In this document: piece after piece, positions 1-7,485 of the stretch
Layout: every line of letters starts with the position of its first letter
Position numbering within the stretch: position 1 is the first letter of the stretch
From: CAZPAH01 sp964584495
GTDB taxonomy: Bacteria > Krumholzibacteriota > Krumholzibacteriia > Krumholzibacteriales > Krumholzibacteriaceae
Length of the DNA: 8,733 nucleotides
Direction of reading: 5' to 3'
NCBI GenBank assembly: GCA_964584495.1
Contig: CAZPAH010000117.1
Location: 1-8,733, forward strand
Program-made: the position numbers and the translations under genes
The notes under the pieces: generated by a model
Seen by the model: only the letters and a program-made list of their open reading frames with translations
Databases searched by the model: none
Told to the model about the DNA's origin: nothing

Positions 1-1182
1 TCAATCGACGGCATGACAGGTGAAGTGTTCAAGGGGAAAATAGAGACCAGGCCTTCCGAAGTTCTGCAGGTAATGATCGATAAGACAATGAAGAAGGAAG
101 AGTCGGAAATATATATGTATTACGAGGAGTTGATCTCGTGGGCCAACGGCATAAGGACGATCGGCGTGAGGGCCAATGCTGACAGGCCGGAGCAGGCGGT
201 CCAGGCCGTTGCATTCGGTGCCGAGGGAATCGGACTCTGTAGGACCGAGCATATGTTTTTCGAAGGAGAGAGGATTGAAGCGGTAAGGGAGATGATCCTC
301 GCCGGAGACGAAAAAGGCAGGAAAACGGCTTTGGACAAGCTCCTGCCGATGCAGAGGGACGATTTCAGGGGCATATTCGAGGCGATGGGGGAACGCCCCG
401 TGACGATAAGGACTCTCGATCCTCCGTTGCACGAGTTTCTTCCCCACGAAGAAGATGAGATCGATTCTCTCGCGACCGCGATGGGCGTCGAGAAGACGGT
501 TCTCGTGGAAAAGATCAATTCCCTCAAGGAAGTCAACCCCATGCTCGGCCACAGGGGATGCAGGCTCGGGATAGTCTTCCCGGAGATTACCGCAATGCAG
601 GTCAGGGCGATATTCGAAGCGGCCTGCGCTCTTACCGGTGAGGGTAAGATTGTGAGACCGGAGATCATGATACCGCTGGTCGGATGTGTGCAGGAGCTGA
701 AGCTCCAGGAAGAAGTGGTGAGAAAAGTGGCGGATGATGTCCAGAGGGAAATGAAGGTCGAAGTGGATTACCTCGTAGGAACCATGATAGAGATACCTCG
801 AGCCGCGCTCACCGCCGACGAGATCGCCTCGGCGGCCGAGTTCTTCTCGTTCGGAACGAACGATCTGACCCAGACGACCTTCGGTTTGAGCAGGGACGAT
901 GCCGGCAAGTTCCTCGGGGATTACCTCAATAAGGGTATCTGGCCCGCAGATCCGTTCCAGAAGCTCGACCGGCAAGGGGTGGGAAGCTTGATAAAGATCG
1001 GGGTCGAAAAAGGCCGCACCACGAAGCCGGATCTCAAAATCGGTATCTGCGGAGAGCATGGCGGCGAGCCTTCTTCCATCGAATTCTGTTATGATGCCGG
1101 TTTCGATTATGTGAGTTGCTCGCCGTTCAGGGTGCCGGTCGCGATCCTCTCGACGGCCCAGGCCGCTCTAAAAAGCGCCTAG
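1..1182 (+). CDS. ppdK: Pyruvate, phosphate dikinase, C-terminal part (5' end outside window)
   Basis: Cytoplasmic enzyme that interconverts pyruvate, ATP and Pi with phosphoenolpyruvate, AMP and PPi. The frame is open from base 1, so the 393 codons seen are the end of a protein of about 870 residues. The N-terminal ATP-grasp domain and the phosphohistidine swivel domain lie upstream. What remains is the PEP/pyruvate-binding TIM barrel. Counting from base 1, the active-site residues are visible: R81 in GLCRTEHMFF, R137 in RTLDPPLHEFLP, E264 in GTMIEIPRA, N287-D288 in FGTNDLTQ and the catalytic C350 in GICGEHGGEP. Their spacing matches the Clostridium symbiosum enzyme (R561, R617, E745, N768, C831) to within one residue, and the C-terminus falls where that enzyme ends (874). 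GEHGG and the length separate it from PEP synthase and PTS enzyme I. The stop is TAG. No sign of decay. Confidence 0.97.
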   Translation, partial: SIDGMTGEVFKGKIETRPSEVLQVMIDKTMKKEESEIYMYYEELISWANGIRTIGVRANADRPEQAVQAVAFGAEGIGLCRTEHMFFEGERIEAVREMILAGDEKGRKTALDKLLPMQRDDFRGIFEAMGERPVTIRTLDPPLHEFLPHEEDEIDSLATAMGVEKTVLVEKINSLKEVNPMLGHRGCRLGIVFPEITAMQVRAIFEAACALTGEGKIVRPEIMIPLVGCVQELKLQEEVVRKVADDVQREMKVEVDYLVGTMIEIPRAALTADEIASAAEFFSFGTNDLTQTTFGLSRDDAGKFLGDYLNKGIWPADPFQKLDRQGVGSLIKIGVEKGRTTKPDLKIGICGEHGGEPSSIEFCYDAGFDYVSCSPFRVPVAILSTAQAALKSA

Positions 1183-1213
1183 GTCGCGGGGATTCTCATT
1201 AAACCGGCCGACC
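1182..1213 (+). other. Inverted repeat between ppdK and the next gene
   Basis: GGTCG (1182-1186), which begins inside the dikinase stop codon, is complementary to CGACC (1209-1213), and inner GC pairs are possible with small bulges. This could form a hairpin in the 40-base gap. The following bases (ATCCTTATT) are only partly T-rich, so it is at best a weak terminator or a processing or attenuation site; it may also be chance. Confidence 0.25.
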
Positions 1214-1222
1214 ATCCTTATT

Positions 1223-2110
1223 ATGGATGAGCGGAAGATGCGGATAGCCGTTAAAAACAATTCAAGGAGCAGTTCGATCGAACAGAGATCAGTCGTCAAG
1301 ACGGTGCCGGCCAGGCTCGAAGAATCCATCCGGGAATATCAGGAAAGAAAAGTCCTGAGGCGCTCCGTCTACCGCTTTGCCGGGGCATGGATGGCTCTCG
1401 TTTTTGCGATGTCGGCGGCGATCGTTCTATTGACGGACGGATCTCTCGGAAGGGACATTTTCCTCTGGTCGCTGCCGCCCGTATTCCTGGTAGTACTTTT
1501 CATTCAACTTAATTTGAGCCTCTTTCGAAAGCCTTCCATGGAGAAAACGGATCGTCTCGGGGTGGCGAACATTCTGACAATATTGCGCATCTTCCTAATT
1601 CCCGTATTCCTGGTTCTCTTCTTTAGCGGCTACCTCATGCCGGGACTGATAGTATATCTTTTAGCGGCCCTTACCGATGTTGCCGATGGATTCCTTGCGA
1701 GACGTCTAAAGCAGGAAACCGCTTTCGGCCTGATGGTCGATCCGGTAGGAGACATTCTTTCCACGCTGGCCGTTTTCAGCTATTTGCTGATCGAAGGCGA
1801 TATCCCGATTTGGCTTTTTATAATACTGGTATTGAGGTATATTGAATTTTTCGTAGGACTCGGACTGCTTTTTGTCCTGGGCAGAATGCCGGTGCTGAGG
1901 GCTACAATCTCCGGTAAACTTGTAGGTACGGTGCAGGCGATCGGAATCATCATCCTTCTCGCCGGAAAAATATTTCCAGGGGCTATTCACCCGGAAGAAA
2001 CGGGAAGGTATCTGTTTCCCCTGCTCGGAGCGGCGTTCGCGGCGGTGATTATATCTCAGACGGTTATCGGTTACAGAGCGCTCCGGCGAAACGCTAAGGC
2101 ACGGAGATAA
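1223..2110 (+). CDS. CDP-alcohol phosphatidyltransferase family protein (PgsA-like) with N-terminal membrane extension
   Basis: Integral membrane enzyme of phospholipid head-group synthesis. It transfers a phosphatidyl group from CDP-diacylglycerol to an alcohol such as glycerol-3-phosphate; the acceptor cannot be read from sequence. The family signature DG-x2-AR-x8-G-x3-D-x3-D is complete: D152, D155, G156, A159, R160, G169, D173 and D177 (in TDVADGFLAR and GLMVDPVGD). These acidic residues bind the metal ions and the CDP moiety. The catalytic domain starts near residue 114 (NILTILRI) and has about six hydrophobic helices. Odd feature: some 110 residues precede it, made of a polar, basic stretch (1-50) and two extra membrane segments (about 53-72 and 79-97), whereas typical PgsA proteins are about 180-200 residues. 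No clear ribosome-binding site precedes ATG 1223; ATG 1238 is an alternative start. It lies 40 bases after ppdK and 20 before the DUF4388 gene. Confidence 0.9.
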   Translation: MDERKMRIAVKNNSRSSSIEQRSVVKTVPARLEESIREYQERKVLRRSVYRFAGAWMALVFAMSAAIVLLTDGSLGRDIFLWSLPPVFLVVLFIQLNLSLFRKPSMEKTDRLGVANILTILRIFLIPVFLVLFFSGYLMPGLIVYLLAALTDVADGFLARRLKQETAFGLMVDPVGDILSTLAVFSYLLIEGDIPIWLFIILVLRYIEFFVGLGLLFVLGRMPVLRATISGKLVGTVQAIGIIILLAGKIFPGAIHPEETGRYLFPLLGAAFAAVIISQTVIGYRALRRNAKARR

Positions 2111-2117
2111 GGATAAC

Positions 2118-2123
2118 AGGAGG
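2118..2123 (+). promoter_or_regulatory. Shine-Dalgarno site fixing a TTG start
   Basis: A perfect AGGAGG lies 7 bases upstream of TTG 2131, in the 20-base gap after the phosphatidyltransferase gene. No ATG or GTG sits at a comparable distance, and translation from this TTG gives the complete N-terminus of the DUF4388 domain, so it decides the start. It is the strongest ribosome-binding site in the window. Confidence 0.85.
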
Positions 2124-2130
2124 AATACAA

Positions 2131-2622
2131 TTGGATTTCGGAGGAGATCTTTCGGTACTCGAACCGGCGATGATTTTCCAGGTAGCCGGGCTGTGTTCCC
2201 TGACCGGAAAATTGAAACTGATTACCATCGATAATGTGGCCAGTTTCTTTTTCCGGGAAGGCGAGCTTCTTTACGCAACTATCGATACGAGGAAGAAAAG
2301 ACTCGGAAGGTTCCTGATAGAGAAGAAGTTCATAACCAGCGAGCAGCTGGAAGAGGCGTTGAGGGACTATAGATCCCTCGGCGGCCGGGAGAGGATCGGA
2401 AACATTCTTATCAACCATGGTTATCTCAATCACGATTCGCTTGTCTCGGCCATACAGGATCAGATGAAAGAGGTAGTTTACGAGGTGCTTCCCTGGAACG
2501 CGGGGCAGTTTGTCTTCTTCAACGAGGTAGAACCCGAAAAAGAGGATATTCTCCTCGATATCAAGATGGACTACCTGTTGCTGGAAGGATTGAAACGCCT
2601 TGATGAAGCAAAGATGGACTAG
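2131..2622 (+). CDS. DUF4388 domain protein (PatA N-terminal type)
   Basis: Cytoplasmic protein of 163 residues with no signal peptide or membrane segment. The N-terminus (GDLSVLEPAMIFQVAGL, then LTGKLKLI and FFREGELLYA, residues 5-50) is the DUF4388 pattern, found in PatA-like and other two-component or gliding-related regulators of delta-proteobacteria, cyanobacteria and related phyla. Residues 57-80 (RLGRFLIEKKFITSEQLEEA) and 88-112 (RIGNILINHGYLNHDSLVSA) are two consecutive copies of the G-x-x-LI-x-x-x-(F/Y)-(I/L)-x-x-x-x-L motif seen in the N-domains of type II secretion and MshE ATPases. The end (YLLLEGLKRLDEA, 148-160) is also typical of DUF4388 proteins. Exact function is unknown; a protein-protein interaction or signalling role is inferred. 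The start is TTG behind a perfect AGGAGG. The stop overlaps the next gene by 20 bases, so the two are probably translationally coupled. Confidence 0.85.
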   Translation: MDFGGDLSVLEPAMIFQVAGLCSLTGKLKLITIDNVASFFFREGELLYATIDTRKKRLGRFLIEKKFITSEQLEEALRDYRSLGGRERIGNILINHGYLNHDSLVSAIQDQMKEVVYEVLPWNAGQFVFFNEVEPEKEDILLDIKMDYLLLEGLKRLDEAKMD

Positions 2623-3550
2623 TCCTCGATTCCGGGTGTTGCGGCATTTGCCCACTGCTTTTCTGCTTTTCACGATCGCCGGCGGGATATTCTCTCCGGC
2701 CGCTCTCGCCGATACTTTCCCGCCGGCTCACATTCTCTTCCTAGAAGATCTTTCGATCGGCACGAGAGCTCTGGCTATGGGTGGAGCATTCGCCGCCGCC
2801 GGGGACGACCCTTCGATTCTATTCCTGAATCCCGCGGGAATGACCGTTGCGGCAATTCCTTCAGCGTATATCGATTATGGCAATTTCGAGAAGAAGCCAT
2901 CACTGTCCCAGATGCACGTCTCGATAGTAGCGCCCCTGAACAGGTTCTCCGCGGGCGCGGGGTTCTACAGGCGGAGAATGGTCGGAGGGATGCGGGAGAG
3001 CACCCTTATGACGGGCGTCTCCTGCAGGATTGCCAGGGGGACGGAGGGATCTTTCCTGTCGGTCGGAGGTGGGCTCAGGATCGCCACGGTATCGGCCGAT
3101 GGGCCGGAGCACTGTGTTTCCTGCGGCTCCGGCAGGGTTTCGCGGACGAAGGCGGCGGCCTCTTTCGGCATGATGATCAGGCCTTTGCCTATGATCTCGA
3201 TCGCCTATTCGATCGAGAATCCGTGGGAGCCGGAATTCGATCTCAGCGTCGAAACGGGAGTAATGGGAAGGATCCAACACTGGGGGATTTCGTGGTTCTG
3301 GAATGATAAACTCACAGTTTCCTGGGAAAGGCGGCACGAACGGAACGGTGACGGGGACCATTTCGGATTCAGCATGAGAACGGCCTTGCCCGTTGATATC
3401 ATGGCCGGTTTTTCGCAGGAAAAGGTATCGGGGGGGATAAGATGCGAGTGGGAACGTCTACGCCTATCGATCTCTTTCAGCCCCGACGATGAAATGGGTA
3501 TCTACACGGCATTTTCCATGGAGATCTTCCTTCGGAAACCGGGCGAATGA
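2603..3550 (+). CDS. PorV/UPF0164-like outer-membrane beta-barrel protein
   Basis: Predicted outer-membrane protein of 315 residues. A signal peptide is clear: basic n-region (1-15), hydrophobic core (LPTAFLLFTIAGGIF, 16-30) and a cleavage site after SPAALA (A36). The mature N-terminus carries IGTRALAMGGAFAAAGDDPS followed by LFLNPAGM (52-80), the hallmark of the PorV/PorQ and UPF0164 barrel group, related to FadL-type barrels. The rest alternates short amphipathic beta strands with turns, as expected of a barrel. PorV proteins serve as outer-membrane subunits of type IX secretion, but UPF0164 members occur without it, and no other type IX gene is seen here, so a secretion role is not claimed. 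A C-x-x-C pair (C171, C174) in the sequence HCVSCGSG probably lies in a loop, with another cysteine at C141. ATG 2603 is preferred; TTG 2600 is adjacent. It overlaps the DUF4388 gene by 20 bases. Confidence 0.75.
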   Translation: MKQRWTSPRFRVLRHLPTAFLLFTIAGGIFSPAALADTFPPAHILFLEDLSIGTRALAMGGAFAAAGDDPSILFLNPAGMTVAAIPSAYIDYGNFEKKPSLSQMHVSIVAPLNRFSAGAGFYRRRMVGGMRESTLMTGVSCRIARGTEGSFLSVGGGLRIATVSADGPEHCVSCGSGRVSRTKAAASFGMMIRPLPMISIAYSIENPWEPEFDLSVETGVMGRIQHWGISWFWNDKLTVSWERRHERNGDGDHFGFSMRTALPVDIMAGFSQEKVSGGIRCEWERLRLSISFSPDDEMGIYTAFSMEIFLRKPGE

Positions 3551-3559
3551 GTTGTGGTC

Positions 3560-5089
3560 ATGAAGATCTTGAATATTTTGATACGTTTCATTCCGGCGAT
3601 CATAATCGCAGGCTTTCTGTCGGGCATCTTCGCCGCAACGGCATATCCGGAGGAGCTTCCCGACGATTCGACGAATGCGTTCGCATGGTCTTCGGTATAT
3701 TCCAACAGCATTAAGCTCGAGCGTATATCTCTCCCGTTTCCATGGAATGATCCCGAAGTGACCGCATATACGAGAGACAGGTTATCCGCGGAAATACTGT
3801 ACAGGCCTTTTCCCGTTTCCAGGGTTTTCCTGAAAGGAGCGACCGGTCGCAGAAAGGTAGAGGAGGGGATTTACCGTAACAGGCTTCAACTGGAGCAGGG
3901 AGATCTCGTCTTCGGGGTGCCTCGTTTTACCGGCGGAATCATTATCTTCATGAGGGAAAGAAGGCTTGAGACCGGTAACAGGCTGCTGAAGATAGTATCG
4001 AACGATTCACCTCTTGACTCCGGGGGAGAAGGAATAGCTGCGAATCTCGGTGGGGATGGGTTTTTGTCGGCGGGATATACCGGCGTCGTTTTCAGGGATC
4101 GCCTTGGGGATGAAAGGTACGGGGGGTTACCCGCCTTTGAGGGAGGGGGCGGCAGCTTCAATCTTTTGCGTTGCGAACTGCGTCGGGCGATGGGCTGGCA
4201 CCTCGGAATGGCGGTCTCCGAGACGAGGTCGCAGGTTTACGGGGACGCTTCCATGATCTGCGTGGATATGGGCGCCGCGTTTGGAGGGATGACCTTTCTG
4301 GCCGAGTTGGCGGGGAGCCGGTCGGGACGGCTACGGGAAATCGCGGACCGCCGCCTCTTCGACATTTATCCCAGGAAGATCAAGCCCGCATCGATCAGCT
4401 CAGCCTTCGGCGACGACGCCGCGTTCTCGGCGGAGCTGCTAGGCCTGGAAGTGAAAAGCGATAAAGCGGGTAGTTTCGGTCTCGTTCCGGGGTACGATTT
4501 TCAAGGAGAGGGGTTCAGCGACCCGCAGGGAGAGCTATCGGGGAAGTTGATCGAGAGCCGGTTGACCGCATGGTGGAGACATCCTTCGCTTGCCGCGATG
4601 CTCACTCTGGACGCTTCGGAAAGGTGCGGGAAGGATTCACCTGCCGGCACGGGACTGCTTAAGGCTCTTATGCGGATGAGATTCAAGGGTGGGGTGGAGA
4701 TGGAGGAGGGCTTGCTGCTGGGGGAAGGGTCACAGCCGTCGATCCTGGTATCGCTGCTGGACGAGAACAGCAGAACGCTTCTGTCGGCCACGGCAAGGCT
4801 TGATGGTACGGGAAAGACGAACGAGCTGTACTTTCTCGCCGACGGAGCGATGATTTTAGGCAAAGGGTGGGCGGCAAAGACGGCGCTTTTTCTGCAGGGA
4901 TCCGGTTTAAGCCTGTACAACGCGGAGCTCGAGTTCAGACCCGGGCCGAGGTTCCTGTTCAGGGGATCGTTCGGATCGTTCGCTCCATGCGACGAAAGCA
5001 TCATTCTGGAGCAGGAGCTCCATCCGCGCTCGTTGAATAAAGAGAGATTCATTTCCATCTATACTAGAATATCGCTGGGAGATTTTTAG
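3560..5089 (+). CDS. Unrecognised exported protein, probable outer-membrane beta-barrel
   Basis: No family recognised. The 509-residue product starts with a signal peptide (basic residues K2 and R9, hydrophobic core NILIRFIPAIIIAGFLSGIF, probable cut after the ATA at 26-28). The mature protein is rich in glycine, serine, aromatic residues and arginine, with alternating hydrophobic strands and no cysteine cluster. It ends in a strand closed by phenylalanine (FISIYTRISLGDF), which resembles the C-terminal signal recognised by the BAM barrel-assembly machinery. No catalytic motif is visible. ATG 3560 is chosen because it gives a compact signal peptide; GTG 3554 is in frame and would add two residues. 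Neither has a good ribosome-binding site, so coupling to the gene ending at 3550 is likely. It sits 3 bases before the glycogen-binding/barrel gene, with which it probably works. A 9-base tandem repeat (GGATCGTTC at 4964-4972 and 4973-4981) encodes GSFGSF. Confidence 0.7.
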   Translation: MKILNILIRFIPAIIIAGFLSGIFAATAYPEELPDDSTNAFAWSSVYSNSIKLERISLPFPWNDPEVTAYTRDRLSAEILYRPFPVSRVFLKGATGRRKVEEGIYRNRLQLEQGDLVFGVPRFTGGIIIFMRERRLETGNRLLKIVSNDSPLDSGGEGIAANLGGDGFLSAGYTGVVFRDRLGDERYGGLPAFEGGGGSFNLLRCELRRAMGWHLGMAVSETRSQVYGDASMICVDMGAAFGGMTFLAELAGSRSGRLREIADRRLFDIYPRKIKPASISSAFGDDAAFSAELLGLEVKSDKAGSFGLVPGYDFQGEGFSDPQGELSGKLIESRLTAWWRHPSLAAMLTLDASERCGKDSPAGTGLLKALMRMRFKGGVEMEEGLLLGEGSQPSILVSLLDENSRTLLSATARLDGTGKTNELYFLADGAMILGKGWAAKTALFLQGSGLSLYNAELEFRPGPRFLFRGSFGSFAPCDESIILEQELHPRSLNKERFISIYTRISLGDF

Positions 5090-5092
5090 CTG

Positions 5093-7066
5093 ATGTTCGA
5101 ACGTGTTTGCAATATTCGCTGCATCCGGCCTTGGTGGATGATACTGCTGATCGTATCCGCCCTGTCTTATCCCCATGAATATCTCTATGGGGCGATCAGC
5201 CTGGATGAGGAAGAGATCGTCTTCAGGCTGGAGATGAAGGGCGCGGAAAAGGTAATGCTCGCGGGTGATTTCAACGGGTGGAATCCGACGATGGACAGGA
5301 TGAGCGGAAGGGACGGGGAGTTTGAAATAAGGCTCTTCCTGCTTCCCGGCAGATACAGGTATATGTTTATTGTCGACGGGAAGCAGATGCGCGATCCGGA
5401 TAATCCCCATGTAGATGAAAACGGGAATTCATTCTTTATCTTCAGGGAAACGCAGGGCGGTTGGGAGATAGTCTTCGAGGGAGGTAAAAGCGAAAAAGGG
5501 GAGTATGAAGAATCGACCTATAAACTTTCCTCCTCCATATACCTGGACATGAGGGAGGGAGATAGCTCGGTTTTCGTAAAAAGCGGTCTTGACGCATCGA
5601 TCGGCGAGAGGCTGTCGGCCGATGGAACGATCGGTCTAGAACACGGATTCTCCGATATTTCAACGGCGAGAGGGTATCTCGTAAGGGGTTACGCTGCCTA
5701 CAGGTCGCAAAGAGGCTCGATCAGAGCCTTCACGAGGCTTCCCATCCTCGCGCAGGCCGATCCGCTGTCTATTTTCGGTGAAGTGGGGCCTTTCCATTAT
5801 CCGCTTGGCCTGTTCTGCCGGGGTGTGGAGGTGGAGGGAGAGGTGGCTTTCGGAGTAGATGCGAGGATTTTTTACGCGTCCAGGATCGAAGGGTACGGGT
5901 CCGGACATCAGACTGCGGAGCAGTACCCTTCGGTTGAATGGGCCGGCGGGTATTCAGGCGTAGACCGGACCGATTCCGACATGATCGGACTGAAGATAGG
6001 GAAAGAGATGGGTAATCTCGATATCGACTATCTGGGCAGGTACGATCTGAGGCCCGCATCGAAGGTGTATTTCGATACCGGCGGCACGAACCATGTATAC
6101 ATGGGATTCGAGAAGGTGAGGGTGAATGGCGTCTGGCTGCGGTACTCTATGGCCGAGAGAGCCGGCGTGGAGGCCGAATTCCTGAAGGGCTCGACCCGGC
6201 TCACGGCGGGTGAAGAGATGTTGCCGGATCATACCATATTGGAAAATAATGGGATAGAGCAGGAATGGGAATCCGGTGACAGGATCTATCTGGGAACACG
6301 ATTCGGGCGGGATAGGCTGGATCTTTTACTCTCGTGGGTGCGTAGCACGATCGACGGAGATCGATCGAAGCGGGAAGGCATGGGCAGGAGTATCTCTAAC
6401 ACGTTCGATCTAAGGCTCGATTACAAATCGGGGGCTTTCAACGGCTCCCTGCGGATAAGGGCTGAGAGCTTTTCCGGTGGTGGAAGGGGATCGGTCTTCT
6501 GGTCGCAGAGGAGGAATTTCTGGCTCGATGGGGATCTCTGGGATACGGGCCTGCTTCCCTTTATGAACGCGGATGGAATATACGAGATCGAGGTCGGCAT
6601 CGGGGAAAACAGCCGGGACGGAGTCCGGGATCCCTCCTCCACCGCGGGGAGCGCGTCCGTTCTGATACGGGGGCAAAACGAATTCTCGGGCCTGCGCTTA
6701 CTGGAATGCAAGCTGCGGAAAGGCATATCTCTGCCTCTAAAGCTTTCAATAGTGATGGATGCTAGGATTCACTCATGCGGCGATAGGTGGTTTGGTAGGG
6801 GGGATCTTGATACGTACCTCTCTCTTTCCCGAAAGGTCGCGGGTAGGGGATGGGTTTCGCTGGGCGCGGGGTATCCGCCGTATATTTTCGACAGGTATCT
6901 CTATCGATTCGCTCCTTTCGGTAGGGAAAGTTATCTGCTCGGCAAGGGACTTCTCGATCTTCCCGCCGGTGCCGATTCCCACCTAGCCGACGAGGCGGTT
7001 GAGAGAGCCGAAGATTTACTGGCCGGGGAGTGGATGATATCGTTTGAAGCGAGCCTCGATTTCTGA
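5093..7066 (+). CDS. Exported glycogen-binding-domain (AMPK/CBM48-type) protein fused to a barrel-like C-terminal body
   Basis: The 657-residue product has a signal peptide (basic n-region, core WWMILLIVSALS, probable cut near residue 25). Residues about 40-118 form one Ig-like domain of the AMPK1_CBM/CBM48 type, recognised by VMLAGDFNGWNP (54-65), LLPGRYRYMFIVDG (83-96) and DPDNPHVDENG (101-111). In AMPK-beta this domain binds glycogen. Here the first ligand tryptophan (W63) and an asparagine (N112) are kept, but the positions of the canonical lysine and second tryptophan carry M91 and M99. From about 145 to the end are some 500 residues of alternating short beta strands, ending WMISFEASLDF, with a terminal aromatic suited to barrel assembly. 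An outer-membrane barrel that carries a sugar- or protein-binding head is the natural reading, with the barrel inferred from pattern only. A GGGAGA (5077-5082) lies 10 bases before ATG 5093. Tandem stops TGA-TAG end the gene. Confidence 0.8.
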   Translation: MFERVCNIRCIRPWWMILLIVSALSYPHEYLYGAISLDEEEIVFRLEMKGAEKVMLAGDFNGWNPTMDRMSGRDGEFEIRLFLLPGRYRYMFIVDGKQMRDPDNPHVDENGNSFFIFRETQGGWEIVFEGGKSEKGEYEESTYKLSSSIYLDMREGDSSVFVKSGLDASIGERLSADGTIGLEHGFSDISTARGYLVRGYAAYRSQRGSIRAFTRLPILAQADPLSIFGEVGPFHYPLGLFCRGVEVEGEVAFGVDARIFYASRIEGYGSGHQTAEQYPSVEWAGGYSGVDRTDSDMIGLKIGKEMGNLDIDYLGRYDLRPASKVYFDTGGTNHVYMGFEKVRVNGVWLRYSMAERAGVEAEFLKGSTRLTAGEEMLPDHTILENNGIEQEWESGDRIYLGTRFGRDRLDLLLSWVRSTIDGDRSKREGMGRSISNTFDLRLDYKSGAFNGSLRIRAESFSGGGRGSVFWSQRRNFWLDGDLWDTGLLPFMNADGIYEIEVGIGENSRDGVRDPSSTAGSASVLIRGQNEFSGLRLLECKLRKGISLPLKLSIVMDARIHSCGDRWFGRGDLDTYLSLSRKVAGRGWVSLGAGYPPYIFDRYLYRFAPFGRESYLLGKGLLDLPAGADSHLADEAVERAEDLLAGEWMISFEASLDF

Positions 7067-7091
7067 TAGCATTTCCAGCCGGGCCCAGCTT

Positions 7092-7095
7092 GGAG
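7092..7095 (+). promoter_or_regulatory. Ribosome-binding site choosing ATG 7103
   Basis: GGAG lies 7 bases before ATG 7103, the best spacing in this gap. The adjacent in-frame TTG 7100 would be only 4 bases away, so ATG 7103 is preferred as the start. Confidence 0.55.
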
Positions 7096-7102
7096 TTTTT
7101 TG

Positions 7103-7483
7103 ATGAAACCTTCAATTATATTCGCTATATTGCTTCTATCAGCCGTTTCTTGCGCTAGATATCTGGAAAGGGGGCTCCAATCTCCCGTAGTGGAGGGTCA
7201 AACAGTATCCTTCTTCTTCAGGGCTCCCTCGGCCCGCTGCGTCCAGGTGGCGGGAGACTGGAACAACTGGGCCATGGGAGATGCGGGGAGTGGTGAAGTC
7301 CTTGTGGGGCTTATGGGTAGAGGCAAAAAGGGCGGTCCCTGGAAACTGGCTGTCGAACTCCCTCCCGGGAGGTACAGGTATTATTTCATTATCGATGAAA
7401 CCCGAAGGGTTCTCGATCCGGCCAATCCGAGAGTAACCGACGATCCGAGGGGAGGAAAGGCAAATCTGCTGATACTGCCGTAA
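7103..7483 (+). CDS. Small probable lipoprotein with one glycogen-binding-type (AMPK/CBM48) domain
   Basis: Product of 126 residues. The N-terminus (K2, hydrophobic IIFAILLLSAVS, then C17) fits a lipoprotein signal peptide, though alanine at -3 makes the lipobox (AVSC) non-ideal. The mature part is one AMPK/CBM48-type beta sandwich (about 30-126): VQVAGDWNNWAMG (47-59), ELPPGRYRYYFIID (85-98), LDPANPRVTDD (104-114) and GGKANLLIL at the end. The first ligand tryptophan is present (W56), but the lysine and second tryptophan positions are Y94 and V103, and the canonical asparagine is A120 next to N121, so glycogen binding in the AMPK manner is doubtful. A glycine- and lysine-rich insertion (about 60-78) enlarges the loop after the first tryptophan. 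It is a paralogue of the domains at 5093-7066 and 7486-7872. It lies 36 bases after the barrel fusion gene and 2 bases before the next, so it is in the same operon. Confidence 0.8.
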   Translation: MKPSIIFAILLLSAVSCARYLERGLQSPVVEGQTVSFFFRAPSARCVQVAGDWNNWAMGDAGSGEVLVGLMGRGKKGGPWKLAVELPPGRYRYYFIIDETRRVLDPANPRVTDDPRGGKANLLILP

Positions 7484-7485
7484 TC

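Noticed and set aside
1..1059. Long open frame on the - strand (352 codons) opposite the dikinase
   Set aside because: It mirrors a confidently identified gene with all catalytic residues; the product has no recognisable domain and is histidine/arginine-rich as expected for a reverse-strand reading.
4964..4981. Tandem 9-base repeat GGATCGTTC
   Set aside because: Only two units, in frame and encoding GSFGSF in a glycine/serine-rich barrel-like protein; no sign of a larger repeat or of phase variation.
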